Shown: positions 32,051 through 42,909, counted from the first letter of the stretch. The stretch: DNA of 64,000 bases from Arsenophonus sp031446165 (GCA_031446165.1 CP132905.1:806001-870000); one strand, 5' to 3'. Program-made: numbers and translations. The notes: generated from the letters alone by a model not told the origin.

Positions 32051-32074
32051 AGATAATCTTTTAGATAATCTTTA
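32051..32074. repeat. tandem 12-bp duplication
   Basis: AGATAATCTTTT is followed directly by AGATAATCTTTA, in the short convergent spacer between dapE and yeaL. Probably slippage. Confidence 0.65.
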
Positions 32075-32081
32075 AAAATTG

Positions 32082-32528
32082 TTAATTAATTAGTAAGGAA
32101 AGAATCCCTGCTGCTATTAATGGACCTACTGCTACTCCATGAAAAACAGAAACACCTATTAAAGTACCAAATAATAATCCTGTAATCATTAATGGTTTAT
32201 GATAAATCAAAGAAACACCTCGACTGCCTAACCATGATACCAAAATTCCAATAAAAATTGCTAACAATGATTCCCAATTCAGAAAAGAACTAATAATATC
32301 TTGCACTGCAATACGCTCACTAGCAATAGGTGTTATTATTCCAATTGTCAAAATTAGAATACCAACTGTCATTACATATTTTTCAATCAATGGGAAAAAA
32401 ACATTTAACGGTGTAATACGAACAATCAGTAACAAAAAAGTAGCAATTGTTACGATTATATTATGACTTATGATTCCTAAAGTAATTAATGTGAATAAAA
32501 TCAGTAATACTATGTTAAAATTACTCAT
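32082..32528 (-). CDS. yeaL: DUF441 membrane protein YeaL
   Basis: A small conserved inner-membrane protein of unknown function. The 148 residues equal E. coli YeaL, and the family landmarks agree: LGIISHN near the N-terminus, VRITPL..FFPLIEK, ILTIGIITPIAS, SFLNWESL and VSWLGSRGV, ending GVAVGPLIAAGILSL. Four membrane spans are predicted by eye. The gene is not next to its E. coli neighbours, so this is a rearranged place. No function can be given. Confidence 0.9.
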   Translation of the reverse strand: MSNFNIVLLILFTLITLGIISHNIIVTIATFLLLIVRITPLNVFFPLIEKYVMTVGILILTIGIITPIASERIAVQDIISSFLNWESLLAIFIGILVSWLGSRGVSLIYHKPLMITGLLFGTLIGVSVFHGVAVGPLIAAGILSLLIN

Positions 32529-34635
32529 AATTTTTTTGTATTTACCAATAATTTAAATATATTAGTTATTAATGTTTATAAACATATTAATCAAATTACT
32601 ATATAATTTATAAAGTTATAGAAACGCGTTAAATATTTTTTTTAAAAATGAACATAATTGTATAAATGTATACATTTTATTTAAGAAATAATATTAGCAA
32701 TATTATTTATGTGAATGTTAAATAGAAAAAACTATTAAAAATATATTTTATATAAACGTAATACCCACTATGATTTTTTATTTTTTTTTGTTTTTATGAT
32801 TTTTTTTATTATATAACATTTATATAAACTATTAAAAACATATATTATTCAATATATGATTTATAATCATACAATATTTTATAATATATCAAAGAAAATA
32901 AAAAATATGCACAAAATCTTACATTGAATAGAAAAATAACATAAAAATTTATAATTAAAAAATAGACTTTAAAAAAAAGGTATCAATATTTTATAAAATT
33001 TATTTTTTTAATAAAACATTTTTTAATAAAACATATCTTAATATTTTATATAAAAAATAAAAATCATATACTTTTTTATAAAAAATTAAAAAAGTTATTA
33101 AATACGCTAACTTTGTTGATATTACCTTTTATAAAAAATAAATACATTACAAAACGACAAAAAAACTATATGCAACGTCTTATGTTTTATTTTAAAAATA
33201 AAGCAGATATCAATAAATAATTGTCCTTCATGTAAAATTATTTTTTAACATTTAAACTAAAAATTATAAAGAATTATTTACTTTAAAAATTTAAATATTT
33301 TTCGATAAGAATACAAAATACTTTAAAAAAGTATGGATACAAATTTTATAAAAAATAAAAGAATATATTTAGTATATTACTATATAAAAATGATTTAACA
33401 TGTTAAAATAAAAAATATAATTTTTATATTCATATTTTACTTTTACTTATAATACTAAAATTGATATAATGTAAATATTAGTATACCATGAAAATATTCA
33501 AAAATATATTACTTATTATTTTTATATATCATAATTATTTTAGAAAAAATAGCTATAAAATACATTTTATATTTTTATATTTAGCAACAATATATCAGAT
33601 GATAATATCTTAAATAAATATAACATGGTTTAAAAAACTAAATGCAGTTGTTTTTATTTTTTATAAAAGGCATATATCTGCAAAAATTTTAAGTTTTATG
33701 ATCTATTCTCATTGAGAGATAAAAGAAAAAAGATCTAATGCTCGTATGTCATATACAACAAAAGCAGGTTCATTACTCAGTGAGAATTATCATATAAAAC
33801 ACATACAAGCTGACATTGAAACTAAAATTTCCTAAAAAATTTATGAAATATTAAATCAATTTATAAAAATGAAAAAAATACATAATTTTATCACCATAAA
33901 ATAGCTAAAAATATATAAATATATAAAAAAATAGATAATAAAAATTATGATACATGCTCATAATTTTTATAACTAAAAACTAAAACTTTATTGAATGTTA
34001 TCTAAAAAATCAATATAATCAATCATATAAGTTATATCAAAATTTTCTTATTTTTTCTTAAAAAATAATAAACGTTTTTATAAATTTAAAGACGCATACT
34101 GATACATACAAAAAAATATTTGCATAGAAAAAACCACAATCTTTTTTATGACATATTCAAATTACTTCTAAATTGATAAAATTATTAGTAATTTATTAAA
34201 GCTAAATTTTAGAAAAGATTACGTAAATAATACAAAAATAAAAATTAAAATTTATAACACTTCATGTGATTTTATATTTTATTTTTTTCAAAAAAAACCA
34301 TACTTTAAAAATCGAATATATGAAATATTGAAGTTATATCATTTAAAGATAAATATCTTATAATAATTTTATTTGAAGAACATTTTCAAAAATTAAAAGA
34401 ATATCAAAAAAAATTTTTTCGTTGCTCTGATTTAAATTTAAAATATATCATTAATACTATTTTTTTAATTTTATTAAAAAATTCACCGATTATTTTTTTA
34501 AAAAAATACAATCTGAATACATGACAACTCTAAACTCTAAAAAATAAATTCCAAAAATGTATATGTATGCAATTTAGCTAATATAAAAAATAAAATCATG
34601 TATTAAATGATAAAATGATGATATATACAAAAAAA
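32529..34635. other. 2.1-kb spacer with hairpins and an unidentified remnant
   Basis: Mostly low-complexity AT DNA. Near 33700-33840 is a block with more varied codons that looks like eroded coding sequence, but I could not assign it. Two stem-loops stand out: 13-bp arms at 33938-33950/33958-33970, and 9-bp arms at 34048-34056/34060-34068. No argD, which follows pabA in E. coli, could be read with confidence. Confidence 0.4.
33938..33970. repeat. 13-bp perfect stem-loop
   Basis: The arms 33938-33950 and 33958-33970 are exact reverse complements around the 7-base loop TACATGC. It lies about 670 bases beyond the end of pabA. Function unknown. Confidence 0.65.
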
Positions 34636-35211
34636 TTAATATTTCAAAAAATTATTTAACAATTCATGTCCTTGTTCACTTAAAATACTTTCTGGATGAA
34701 ATTGGACACCTTCAATACATAAGTTTTTATGTCTGATACCCATAATTTCCTCTACCCCTCCATTACATGTTGTCCATGCTGATATTTCAAAAATATCAGA
34801 TAACGTTGTGATTTCAACAACTAAAGAATGGTAACGCATTACTTGTAAAGGATTTTTTATTTTTTTAAAAACACCTTTTTGATCATGAAATATCCTAGAT
34901 ACTTTACCATGCATAACTTTTTTAGCTTTGATAATAGAAGCACCAAATACCTGAGCAATTGCTTGATGCCCAAGACAAACACCTAAAATTGGAATAATAC
35001 CTGCAAAAAATGAAATAACATCTAATGAAATTCCTGCTGTATTAGGGGCACCTGGACCAGGTGAAATAATTAAATGTGTTGGTGAAATTTTTTTTATTTC
35101 TTTTATAGTAATAGCATCATTACGTTTTACTAAAACATCCATCCCTAATTCACACAAATATTGATATAGGTTATAAGTAAAAGAATCATAATTATCAATT
35201 ATTAAAATCAT
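34636..35211 (-). CDS. pabA: aminodeoxychorismate synthase glutaminase subunit
   Basis: Supplies ammonia from glutamine to PabB, which converts chorismate to 4-amino-4-deoxychorismate, the p-aminobenzoate precursor of folate. A class I amidotransferase of 191 residues with the catalytic Cys in GVCLGHQAIAQ, the His/Glu pair in VQFHPESILSEQGH, and ISPGPGAP. The N-terminal IDNYDSFTYNLYQYLCELG and the C-terminus follow PabA rather than TrpG. With AroH, AroC and FolC in this window it outlines a folate route. Confidence 0.95.
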   Translation of the reverse strand: MILIIDNYDSFTYNLYQYLCELGMDVLVKRNDAITIKEIKKISPTHLIISPGPGAPNTAGISLDVISFFAGIIPILGVCLGHQAIAQVFGASIIKAKKVMHGKVSRIFHDQKGVFKKIKNPLQVMRYHSLVVEITTLSDIFEISAWTTCNGGVEEIMGIRHKNLCIEGVQFHPESILSEQGHELLNNFLKY

Positions 35212-36725
35212 TTTTTATTAACCAAATAATATTTCTAACCTAACATAATCTTTAATTTTAAATTTCTATTTCTCAAATAAAATAATATAAACTATTATAG
35301 TTAATTTAAAATAATTCTTAAAAAATGAGAAAGAATATTATAAAATTAACCAAAAAGCTAGCTAAATACTAGAATCTCAAGAATCAAAAATTGTTGATAC
35401 TTATATCAGTTATAAATTATTATAATCACGAAATCGTACTTTTATTGAATAAAATTAAATATAAATTATCATTTCTATAATATTCAATTAATCTTTAATC
35501 CTAAATTCATTTTTAATTCTACATTAATTACAAATTCTTAAAGTCATAGAAAATATTTTATTATAAAAGATTGATATCTTTTATGTATCATTATTTTCAA
35601 TTTATGATATTTATTGATTATATTGTGCTTCTCAAAAAACTAAAATTTATTTTTTTAATTTTAAAAAAATATCTACTTTAATCATTAAAATAGGATATTT
35701 ATCAGATTTTTTTTTGATGTTCTTATACTAAAATTATCGCATAAATACACTTTTATATGTATTAAAAATAAAAAATCCTCACACATTATTTTTAATATCC
35801 AATTACTAAATTAAATAATTATTAATTAATACTAAAAACATAGAAAAATATAAAAAAAATATTATATACGATATATAAATAAATATTAAAAAAATACTAA
35901 AAATTAATCAACCAATTAAAATTCAAACAACTGAAATAAATAATCTATAAAACTTTTAAAACCAAAAAAAATCCTAAATTTTGTTTTTATAAAACATATA
36001 TTAAAGAATGTGTAATTTTTTATTAATAACTCTTTTAACAAAAACATTAATCAAATTTTATATAAAAATAATAATTTAAAAAAAATTTTTTGTAAAATTG
36101 ACTAAAAATATGTAATATGCATAAGAAATAAAATATAATTTTATAAAAAACTTTCATATTTAAAATGTTTTATAAAACATATTACATATTGCATAAAAAT
36201 TTTTATGTTTTTATTTAAATAGCAATATGATTTATTTCTCATTTATTGATTATTGATTAATCTAACAATAAATTATTTAAACATTTTTTAAAAAAATATG
36301 TTTAGGTGTTAATTAAATAAAATACTAAAAAATAACAAAATGTGCAGATATTAATTAAATCCAATACTAAAAAAAATTTTATTGGTCATCATTTTAAAAA
36401 ACCTTCATGAAATTTTAATTGGCAATAAGCCATTAATAACAAAAATACAAATTTATTTAAAAAATACTCATCTATTTTTTAAAAAATTAGACAGTCGATA
36501 TGTATTTATTTATTATAAAATTATAATGAACTTGTATATTTAATTCACTATAAGTAATAATTTATATGATTGATTATACTCTGATATGATTATTTTTATA
36601 TGATTTTTATACATGAATCAAATAATATTGATTACTCAAAGATTAATCTGTATTTTTATACTTTATTGTAAACTAATATGTTTTACATTAAAAAATAAAA
36701 AAATATTAAAACAACATAAAAATCA
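35212..36725. other. 1.5-kb spacer after polA 5' nuclease
   Basis: This lies downstream of polA on its strand, where the polymerase domain would be. No polymerase motif is readable. It contains an imperfect 42-base tandem duplication (36309-36374) and a 16-bp palindrome ATGTTTTATAAAACAT (36165-36180). Otherwise low-complexity AT. Confidence 0.5.
36309..36374. repeat. imperfect 42-base-period repeat
   Basis: A 24-base segment at 36309-36332 recurs at 36351-36374 with two mismatches, a period of 42 bases. It suggests a local duplication in spacer DNA. Confidence 0.55.
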
Positions 36726-37637
36726 TTATTGTTTTATTAACCAATTATTATATTCTAAATTATTTAAAAACCACATAAATTCATAATCATGACATAATTC
36801 ATATAATTTTTCAAAATTACATTTTTGAAGGACTAAATCATGAGAATTTTTATTAAGTGCAACATTTGTTTTAATAGTTGCTAATTCATAAGATAAAAAA
36901 GCAATATCTTTATATTCTAGCATGTTTTTTATTAAAATATTTGAACCACGCAATTTTAACAGTTTAATTACTGATAAATCTTTATAAATAGTAACCAAAT
37001 CGCCAATATTCTTTAATAAAGATATTGCTGTTTTTTTTCCTATACCTGGTACTCCAGGTATACTATCTGAATAGTCTCCCATTAAAGCAAGCAAATCAAT
37101 AATTAAATAAGGAGGTACACCATATTTATCAATAACTTCTTTTGGTCCTAAAATAGTATTTGTAATAGTATTAATTAATTTGACATGACTAGTTACTAAC
37201 TGAGCCATATCTTTATCTCCTGTACTTATTAATACAGACATATTTTTTTGAGTGGCTTGTAGAGCTAATGTACCTATTACATCATCAGCTTCTACACCAG
37301 AAATAACAAATATAGGTAATCCCATAGCTATAATAAATTCATGTAATGGAATTATCTGTATACGTAAATTATCTGGCATTGCTGGTCTTCGAAATTTATA
37401 ATTATTAAATAATGAATGCCGAAAAGTTTTTCCTGGAGCATCAAATACTATTGCAATATGAGTTGGTGCATATTTTTTTATTAAACTACATAACATATTA
37501 ATTACACCATAAATAGCACCTGTTGGCTTTCCAGAAGAATTCATGAATGATGGGAAAGTGTAGTATGCCCGATAAAGATAAAAAGACCCATCAATAAGAA
37601 CAAACAATTTTTTTTTACTTGTAGATATACTTTTCAT
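36726..37637 (-). CDS. polA: DNA polymerase I reduced to its 5'-3' exonuclease domain
   Basis: The 303-residue product covers only the N-terminal FEN-like 5' nuclease of Pol I (E. coli PolA has 928). Nuclease landmarks are present: DGSFYLYRAYY, FDAPGKTFRH, GVEADDVIGTLA, STGDKDMAQLV, DLLALMGDYSDSIPGVPGIGKKTA with the helix-hairpin-helix, and the final YEFMWFLNNLEYNNWL. It stops where the nuclease domain of E. coli ends, so the 3'-5' exonuclease-like and polymerase domains are missing as a block. It may still remove RNA primers and flaps. Nuclease-only polA genes are known in Buchnera, so this is a recurring outcome in endosymbionts. Confidence 0.95.
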   Translation of the reverse strand: MKSISTSKKKLFVLIDGSFYLYRAYYTFPSFMNSSGKPTGAIYGVINMLCSLIKKYAPTHIAIVFDAPGKTFRHSLFNNYKFRRPAMPDNLRIQIIPLHEFIIAMGLPIFVISGVEADDVIGTLALQATQKNMSVLISTGDKDMAQLVTSHVKLINTITNTILGPKEVIDKYGVPPYLIIDLLALMGDYSDSIPGVPGIGKKTAISLLKNIGDLVTIYKDLSVIKLLKLRGSNILIKNMLEYKDIAFLSYELATIKTNVALNKNSHDLVLQKCNFEKLYELCHDYEFMWFLNNLEYNNWLIKQ

Positions 37638-39093
37638 AAATATTGTTAAAGTAAAGGTGGCTATATAATTTTCTTTAATTGCGATTTAAAATATATTTTA
37701 TTTTTAAGAAAAAATTATAAATTTAAAGAAGTTAAAATAATTTGTTAATAAAATTGTGCATAAATATCAATATAGATTGAGAAAAATGTTTAAATTAATT
37801 ACTTATAAAGTATAATTTTTAATTATTATCAATATGTTAACAAGAAAAAATATAATACTTTTTATATTCATCAAAAAATATTTCTTGTGGATATTATATA
37901 TATAATATATATTTTTAATATATATTTCAAGATATTTAGTAATTTACATAAAATATTAATTTTTAATAAAATTAATCTCAAAAAAATTTAAAAATCTCAT
38001 GAAAGTAGTTCAAATTATATATTTATAATATATTTGTTTTATATAAAATACATTATATTGATAATTATTTTTTATAACACAATTGTTATCATAAAATCAT
38101 GATTAAATTGCAACTCAATGATATAAAATATTTTACTAAATCTTAAAACATAAATTAATAATTTTTATTATTTAACATATACATTTTAAGGAAATTATAG
38201 ATTTTTATTAAAAATCTTACATAACAAACATACAATCTTTGTATTGTAATAATATTTGTATTCATTAAACTATAGATAGATAATTTCTAAAAAAATACAT
38301 ATTAATAAAAGCTATCAATATAGCAATTTTAAAGTGTTAAAAAATCATTACATCTCCAATTTTAAATATACTTTAAATATCTTATATATGAGTGTAATAT
38401 TTTTGATATTACAATAATAATATTTATTGTCTCGTATAATTGCTTATACAGCTATATTGTCTATTCGTAACACACAATAATAAAAACCATAAAAATAATA
38501 TGCTTTTTTTTTAAAAATGTTAATTTTTATAAAAAAAATTAGCAATCATTAATTTAGTTATATATAATACTTTTTTCATAATGAATCTATCCATAAATAT
38601 GAATTCCATGCTTGTGCTAAAAATTATTAATCATGAAATATATTTTCCAAAAGATAAATCTAAAAAATTAAATAAAATTTTTTTATTAACATTTTTTATA
38701 ATATTAAAATATATTAATTATTATTGCTAATTTTTATTATTTTATGATACATTACTAAATAACATCTTTAAAAATTAATAAATAATATAATAAAATTTAT
38801 ATTTTAATTTTATAAAATAAAAAATCATATTTTTAAGTTTTTTAAGTGCATAAAAAATAATATTAACTACAAATTTAAAAAATATTTTAAATTAACATAC
38901 AAAATAAAAAGATATTATAATCAAAAGAAAAAATTTTAAATTCTTACTAGAAATGAAAAAATATTTACGTTTTTCATATAAACTATTACATAAAAAATTG
39001 TATTTTATCATATTTTATATAACATAATTATTATGGTTTAAAATTCTAAAAATTTTATTTTTATATAAATTAAAATATTAAACAAAAATAATC
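37638..39093. other. 1.45-kb spacer between divergent polA and engB
   Basis: AT-rich, with an 18-bp AT palindrome (37891-37908). I looked for the Spot 42 RNA gene spf, which lies between polA and yihA in E. coli, and saw nothing like its conserved 5' region or GC-rich terminator. A 49-codon open frame (38581-38730) is not convincing. Confidence 0.45.
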
Positions 39094-39702
39094 ATGATAT
39101 ATAAAAGTTATAATTATCATAAAACAAAATTTTTTATAAGCGCACCTAATATTAATTATTTACCAAATGATAATGGTATAGAAATCGCATTTACTGGGGG
39201 TTCTAATGTTGGAAAATCTAGTACTGTAAATGCACTTACACTACAAAAAAAATTAGCATATACCAGTAAAACACCTGGTAGAACACAATTAATTAATGTA
39301 TTTGAAGTAGAAAATAATATTAGATTAGTAGATTTACCTGGATATAGTTATGCAAAAGCACCGGTATTCACAAGAATAAAATGGCAAAAAGCAATAAATG
39401 AGTATTTAAATAAAAGAAAGTCTTTAAAAGGTTTAATTATTTTAATGGACATTAGAAATCCATTAAAATATATGGATATAGAAATAATTAAATGGTCAAC
39501 TAAAATACATATACCTACATGTATTTTATTAAACAAAGCAGATAAAATATCGACTCATAAACAAAATTATCAAATTAAACAAGTACGTCACAAATTAGAT
39601 AATATTTCTAAAACAATAGAAATCGAAATATTTTCAGCTTTTATGAAAATAGGAATCAATATGTTACAGTGTAAACTAAATAATTGGTTTAATAAAAGTT
39701 AA
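39094..39702 (+). CDS. engB: ribosome biogenesis GTPase EngB (YihA/YsxC)
   Basis: A small essential GTPase needed for 50S subunit assembly. The 202 residues have G1 GGSNVGKSS, the switch region TSKTPGRTQ, G3 DLPGYSYA and G4 LNKADK. E. coli YihA has 210 residues. In E. coli it is convergent with polA; here the two are divergent and engB lies between polA and dsbA, so the block has been rearranged. Confidence 0.96.
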   Translation: MIYKSYNYHKTKFFISAPNINYLPNDNGIEIAFTGGSNVGKSSTVNALTLQKKLAYTSKTPGRTQLINVFEVENNIRLVDLPGYSYAKAPVFTRIKWQKAINEYLNKRKSLKGLIILMDIRNPLKYMDIEIIKWSTKIHIPTCILLNKADKISTHKQNYQIKQVRHKLDNISKTIEIEIFSAFMKIGINMLQCKLNNWFNKS

Positions 39703-39904
39703 ATTATTGATCATAAAAAATTAGTAATAATCAATATTTTTAACATATATTCTCCATTCATGATAATGATTTTTTACTTAAGGTATCTTCTTAAATTTAA
39801 AAAAATTCTCTTAAAATTATTTTTTAGCACAAGTTTCATAAAAAATATAATAATTATTTTTTAAACAATTATATAAATGATATTTTATATTATCATGTAA
39901 TTAG

Positions 39905-39927
39905 TTTGGAGTTTTTAAAAAACCTCC
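39905..39927 (-). terminator. possible dsbA terminator hairpin
   Basis: Immediately after the dsbA stop, on its strand, GGAGG-TTTTTT pairs imperfectly with AAAAA-CTCC. This is one of few GC-containing hairpins at a gene end here. No clear T run follows, so the call is tentative. Confidence 0.4.
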
Positions 39928-40562
39928 TATTTTTTAATTAAAAAATTAATTATTTCAGAATAAATTTGAGGATAATTATATTGTTTAGTAGCCTGAATAT
40001 TGTTATTGCATAACATATACCTACCATTAACAAAAATTGCTGGTACGCCAATTAATTGAAAATCCTGAACTGCTTTTTGTTGTTTTAGAAACAATAACTT
40101 AACAAGCAAACTATTCATTAGTGTGTCATATTCTTTACTTTTTATACCTAATTTAATAAATATACTTTTAATATCATTAGGTGTATTGATTGATTCTGTT
40201 TTTTGTATCCCTTCAAATAACAAAGGTATTACTTTATCTTCTATTGAAAATATTTTTGCTACAGTCCAAGCTTTTGTCAATTCAGCACCTAACACACCTA
40301 AAAAATCGACATGATAACGTTCCATCGTCATATTTTTAGGTAAATTTTCTTTTATTTTTTTTGATATATTGTAAATATAATCAAATTCATAACAATGTGG
40401 ACAATAAAAAGAAAAAAACTCTAATACTGGTGGCGCATCTTGTATGCTTTTATTTATTTTAATGAATTCAATACCTTCTTTATAACGCATAGAAGAATAA
40501 TTCATAGCAGAAATATCAAAAGATACCAATAAGTAGATCCCAGTTAAAAAAATTTTTTTCAT
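39927..40562 (-). CDS. dsbA: periplasmic thiol:disulfide oxidoreductase DsbA
   Basis: Introduces disulfide bonds into exported proteins. A short signal peptide (about residues 1-19, ending ISA) is followed by a thioredoxin fold with the CPHC active site (Cys54-Cys57) and the cis-Pro loop GVPAIFVNG. About 211 residues against 208 in E. coli. I start at ATG 40562; a GTG three codons upstream in frame is also open. Its retention implies that DsbB is encoded elsewhere and that disulfide-bonded envelope proteins remain. Confidence 0.93.
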   Translation of the reverse strand: MKKIFLTGIYLLVSFDISAMNYSSMRYKEGIEFIKINKSIQDAPPVLEFFSFYCPHCYEFDYIYNISKKIKENLPKNMTMERYHVDFLGVLGAELTKAWTVAKIFSIEDKVIPLLFEGIQKTESINTPNDIKSIFIKLGIKSKEYDTLMNSLLVKLLFLKQQKAVQDFQLIGVPAIFVNGRYMLCNNNIQATKQYNYPQIYSEIINFLIKK

Positions 40563-40571
40563 ATCACTCAC

Positions 40572-40965
40572 TAATTATTAAATTAGATTTAATTATAAAG
40601 TTTAAAATAAAAAACTATTAAATTATTGCTTCAAAAGAATATATTAACAATATTTTAAAAATAAAATTTAACAAACTGTATAGTTTTTATAAAAAAAAGA
40701 ACTAAATACATCAAGCAAAAATATAATTTTACAAATATGTAATAAAAAATGATATTTATGATTTTTTTTAAATTAAAAAACATATACACTAAACTGCATG
40801 TTTATTTTATCTTAATATGAATTAAATAATATATTTTAGTTAATTTAATGTAAGCATTAAAAATTTTAATACAATAAATATTTTGTGAATTGCATGTTTT
40901 AAAAATATTTAAGCATTTTAATTCTTGAAACATCCATTTTTTATAAAATATCGAAAAATATTAAC
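40572..40965. other. spacer between gor and dsbA
   Basis: About 390 AT-rich bases between two minus-strand genes. Nothing recognisable. Confidence 0.4.
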
Positions 40966-42318
40966 TTATTGCATTGTCACAAATTCTTCTGCCATCGTAG
41001 GATGAATAGCAACTGTATTATCAAAATCTTTTTTAGTTGCTCCCATTTTTAAAGCAACAGAAAAGCCTTGTAATATTTCATCCATTCCGAAACCCAACCC
41101 ATGAATACCTACAATTTTTTCTTTTTTTCCAACGCAAACTAATTTCATATGACAAGTTTGATGATGATCAGTAACTGCTGTATACATTGAAACAAAAGAA
41201 GACTGATACACTTTAACATGCTCATGACCAAATTTTTTTATTGCTTCTTTTTCTGTTAAACCAACTGTACCAATCGGGGGATGTGTAAATATTACTGTAG
41301 GTATATTATTATAATCTAAATATTCATTAGATTTATTATTAAATAAACGTTCGGATAATTTACGACCAGCTGCTATAGCAGCTGGAGTTAAATGAACTCT
41401 ATTTGTATTATCACCAACTGCATAAATTCTATTTACATTAGTATTTTGAAATTTATCAACTTTAATATAACCATTACTATCTAAAAAAATACCAGGTATA
41501 GACAGATTTAAATCACCTGTCATAGGTTCACGACCAACAGCCCATATCAAAGTATCAATATTTATTGATTTATGATTATTCAACTGCACGGTAAGTTTTT
41601 CATCAGGATTTTTAATAACAGATATAGGAATTGATTCAGAATGTAATATTATTCCTTCATTTTTAATAACATTCAAAAATGATTGAACAATTATGGAATC
41701 AAAACGACGTAACGGTGCATGTCCACGAACCATTAAATGTACTTTACTGCCAAGTGCATTCAATACAGAAGCTAACTCAACAGCAATATAACCAGCACCA
41801 ACAATTAAAACTCTATGCGGTAAAGTTCTCAACTGAAAAAAACCATCTGAGTCTATCCCATGTTCTGCACCCAAAATATTTGGCCGTATAGGACGACCTC
41901 CAGTAGCAATTAATATATGATCAGCAGTCAATTTATTACCATTAACTTCAATCATATTATCACTAACAAAACGTGCAAATCCATTAATAACTTCAACTTT
42001 GTTGATATTTAAATTTAATTTATAAGACTCATGTAAACTATTAATATATCTTTGACGATTTATAATTAATTTATTCCAATCAAATTTATGATTAACATCA
42101 TAAAACCCATAATCAAACATATAAGTTTTTGTATCTTTTGCAATCTGTGCTGCATACCACATAATTTTTTTAGGCACACAACCGGCATTTACACAAGTCC
42201 CACCTAAATCCTTTGATTCAATAAGAGCACATTTTTTTCCATACTTAGCTGCACGGTTTATGGAAGCAATACCAGCACTTCCACCACCAATAGCAATATA
42301 ATCATAATGTTTATTCAT
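40966..42318 (-). CDS. gor: glutathione reductase
   Basis: An NADPH-dependent flavoenzyme that keeps glutathione reduced. It has the FAD loop GGGSAGIAS, the redox pair Cys42/Cys47 in GGTCVNAGCVPKK, the NADPH site VGAGYIAVELA, the VGDNT FAD segment and the C-terminal catalytic HPTMAEEFVTM. The 450 residues equal the E. coli length. Its presence suggests that oxidative stress is still relevant to this organism. Confidence 0.97.
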   Translation of the reverse strand: MNKHYDYIAIGGGSAGIASINRAAKYGKKCALIESKDLGGTCVNAGCVPKKIMWYAAQIAKDTKTYMFDYGFYDVNHKFDWNKLIINRQRYINSLHESYKLNLNINKVEVINGFARFVSDNMIEVNGNKLTADHILIATGGRPIRPNILGAEHGIDSDGFFQLRTLPHRVLIVGAGYIAVELASVLNALGSKVHLMVRGHAPLRRFDSIIVQSFLNVIKNEGIILHSESIPISVIKNPDEKLTVQLNNHKSINIDTLIWAVGREPMTGDLNLSIPGIFLDSNGYIKVDKFQNTNVNRIYAVGDNTNRVHLTPAAIAAGRKLSERLFNNKSNEYLDYNNIPTVIFTHPPIGTVGLTEKEAIKKFGHEHVKVYQSSFVSMYTAVTDHHQTCHMKLVCVGKKEKIVGIHGLGFGMDEILQGFSVALKMGATKKDFDNTVAIHPTMAEEFVTMQ

Positions 42319-42909
42319 TATTTATTTTATTCCATTTTATAAATTCAAATTATAAAAAATATTTTAAACATTAGTGTTCATTAATCAGCTTTAAAACTAA
42401 TTTTGTATTATAAAGCTTCAAAAAATTTTTCATAACTTTTAGTTTAACATTAAAGTTAAAATATATTTATATTATCAACATAATTTGAAAAATTTCAATA
42501 ATCACATCATTTAAATGTCATAAAGTAAAAACATTAACCTATAAAAAATAAATCAATATAAGCAGCATGTTTATTTTCAATAAATAATTTAATATAAACA
42601 AAAATAATATGTAAAATTTATGATTTTAATATATAAAAAATATTATCAAAATAATTTTTTATATAAAAATATTTTTTATAAAAAATATTTTTATACCTTA
42701 TCAATTAAAATTATGAATTAAAGGATTAAATACAAAATATCAACATATAAGTTATAAATAAATATATAGCTAATTTGTATTATGATCAAAATTAAAAATT
42801 TTAACTTTGATAATTTAAATCAATTACAGCAATACTAATAAAAAATATATAATACAAAAAGGAAAAATATATTTATTTAATAATAAAATAACAAGTAACT
42901 CATTATTCT
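42319..42909. other. spacer between glyS and gor
   Basis: About 590 AT-rich bases. The notable element is the 34-bp perfect AT palindrome at 42662-42695, downstream of glyS. Confidence 0.45.
42662..42695. repeat. 34-bp perfect AT palindrome
   Basis: The 17-base arms 42662-42678 and 42679-42695 are exact reverse complements with no loop, made only of A and T. It lies about 215 bases downstream of glyS and could serve as a transcription end or be a replication by-product. Confidence 0.7.

Noticed and set aside
33700..33840. Reading the 33.7-kb block as an argD remnant after pabA (NEPA motif on the minus strand)
   Set aside because: Only a four-residue match and the distance from pabA does not fit; left as unassigned.
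2937..38115. Shared 19-base segment TCATGATTAAATTG(T/C)AACT at 2937-2955 and 38097-38115
   Set aside because: One mismatch and only two copies; too short and AT-rich to call a dispersed repeat.
38581..38730. 49-codon plus-strand frame (MNLSINMNSMLVLK...) between polA and engB
   Set aside because: Has an ATG but no ribosome binding site or similarity that I recognise.
37638..39093. Spot 42 RNA (spf)
   Set aside because: No conserved 5' region or GC-rich terminator visible at the expected place.
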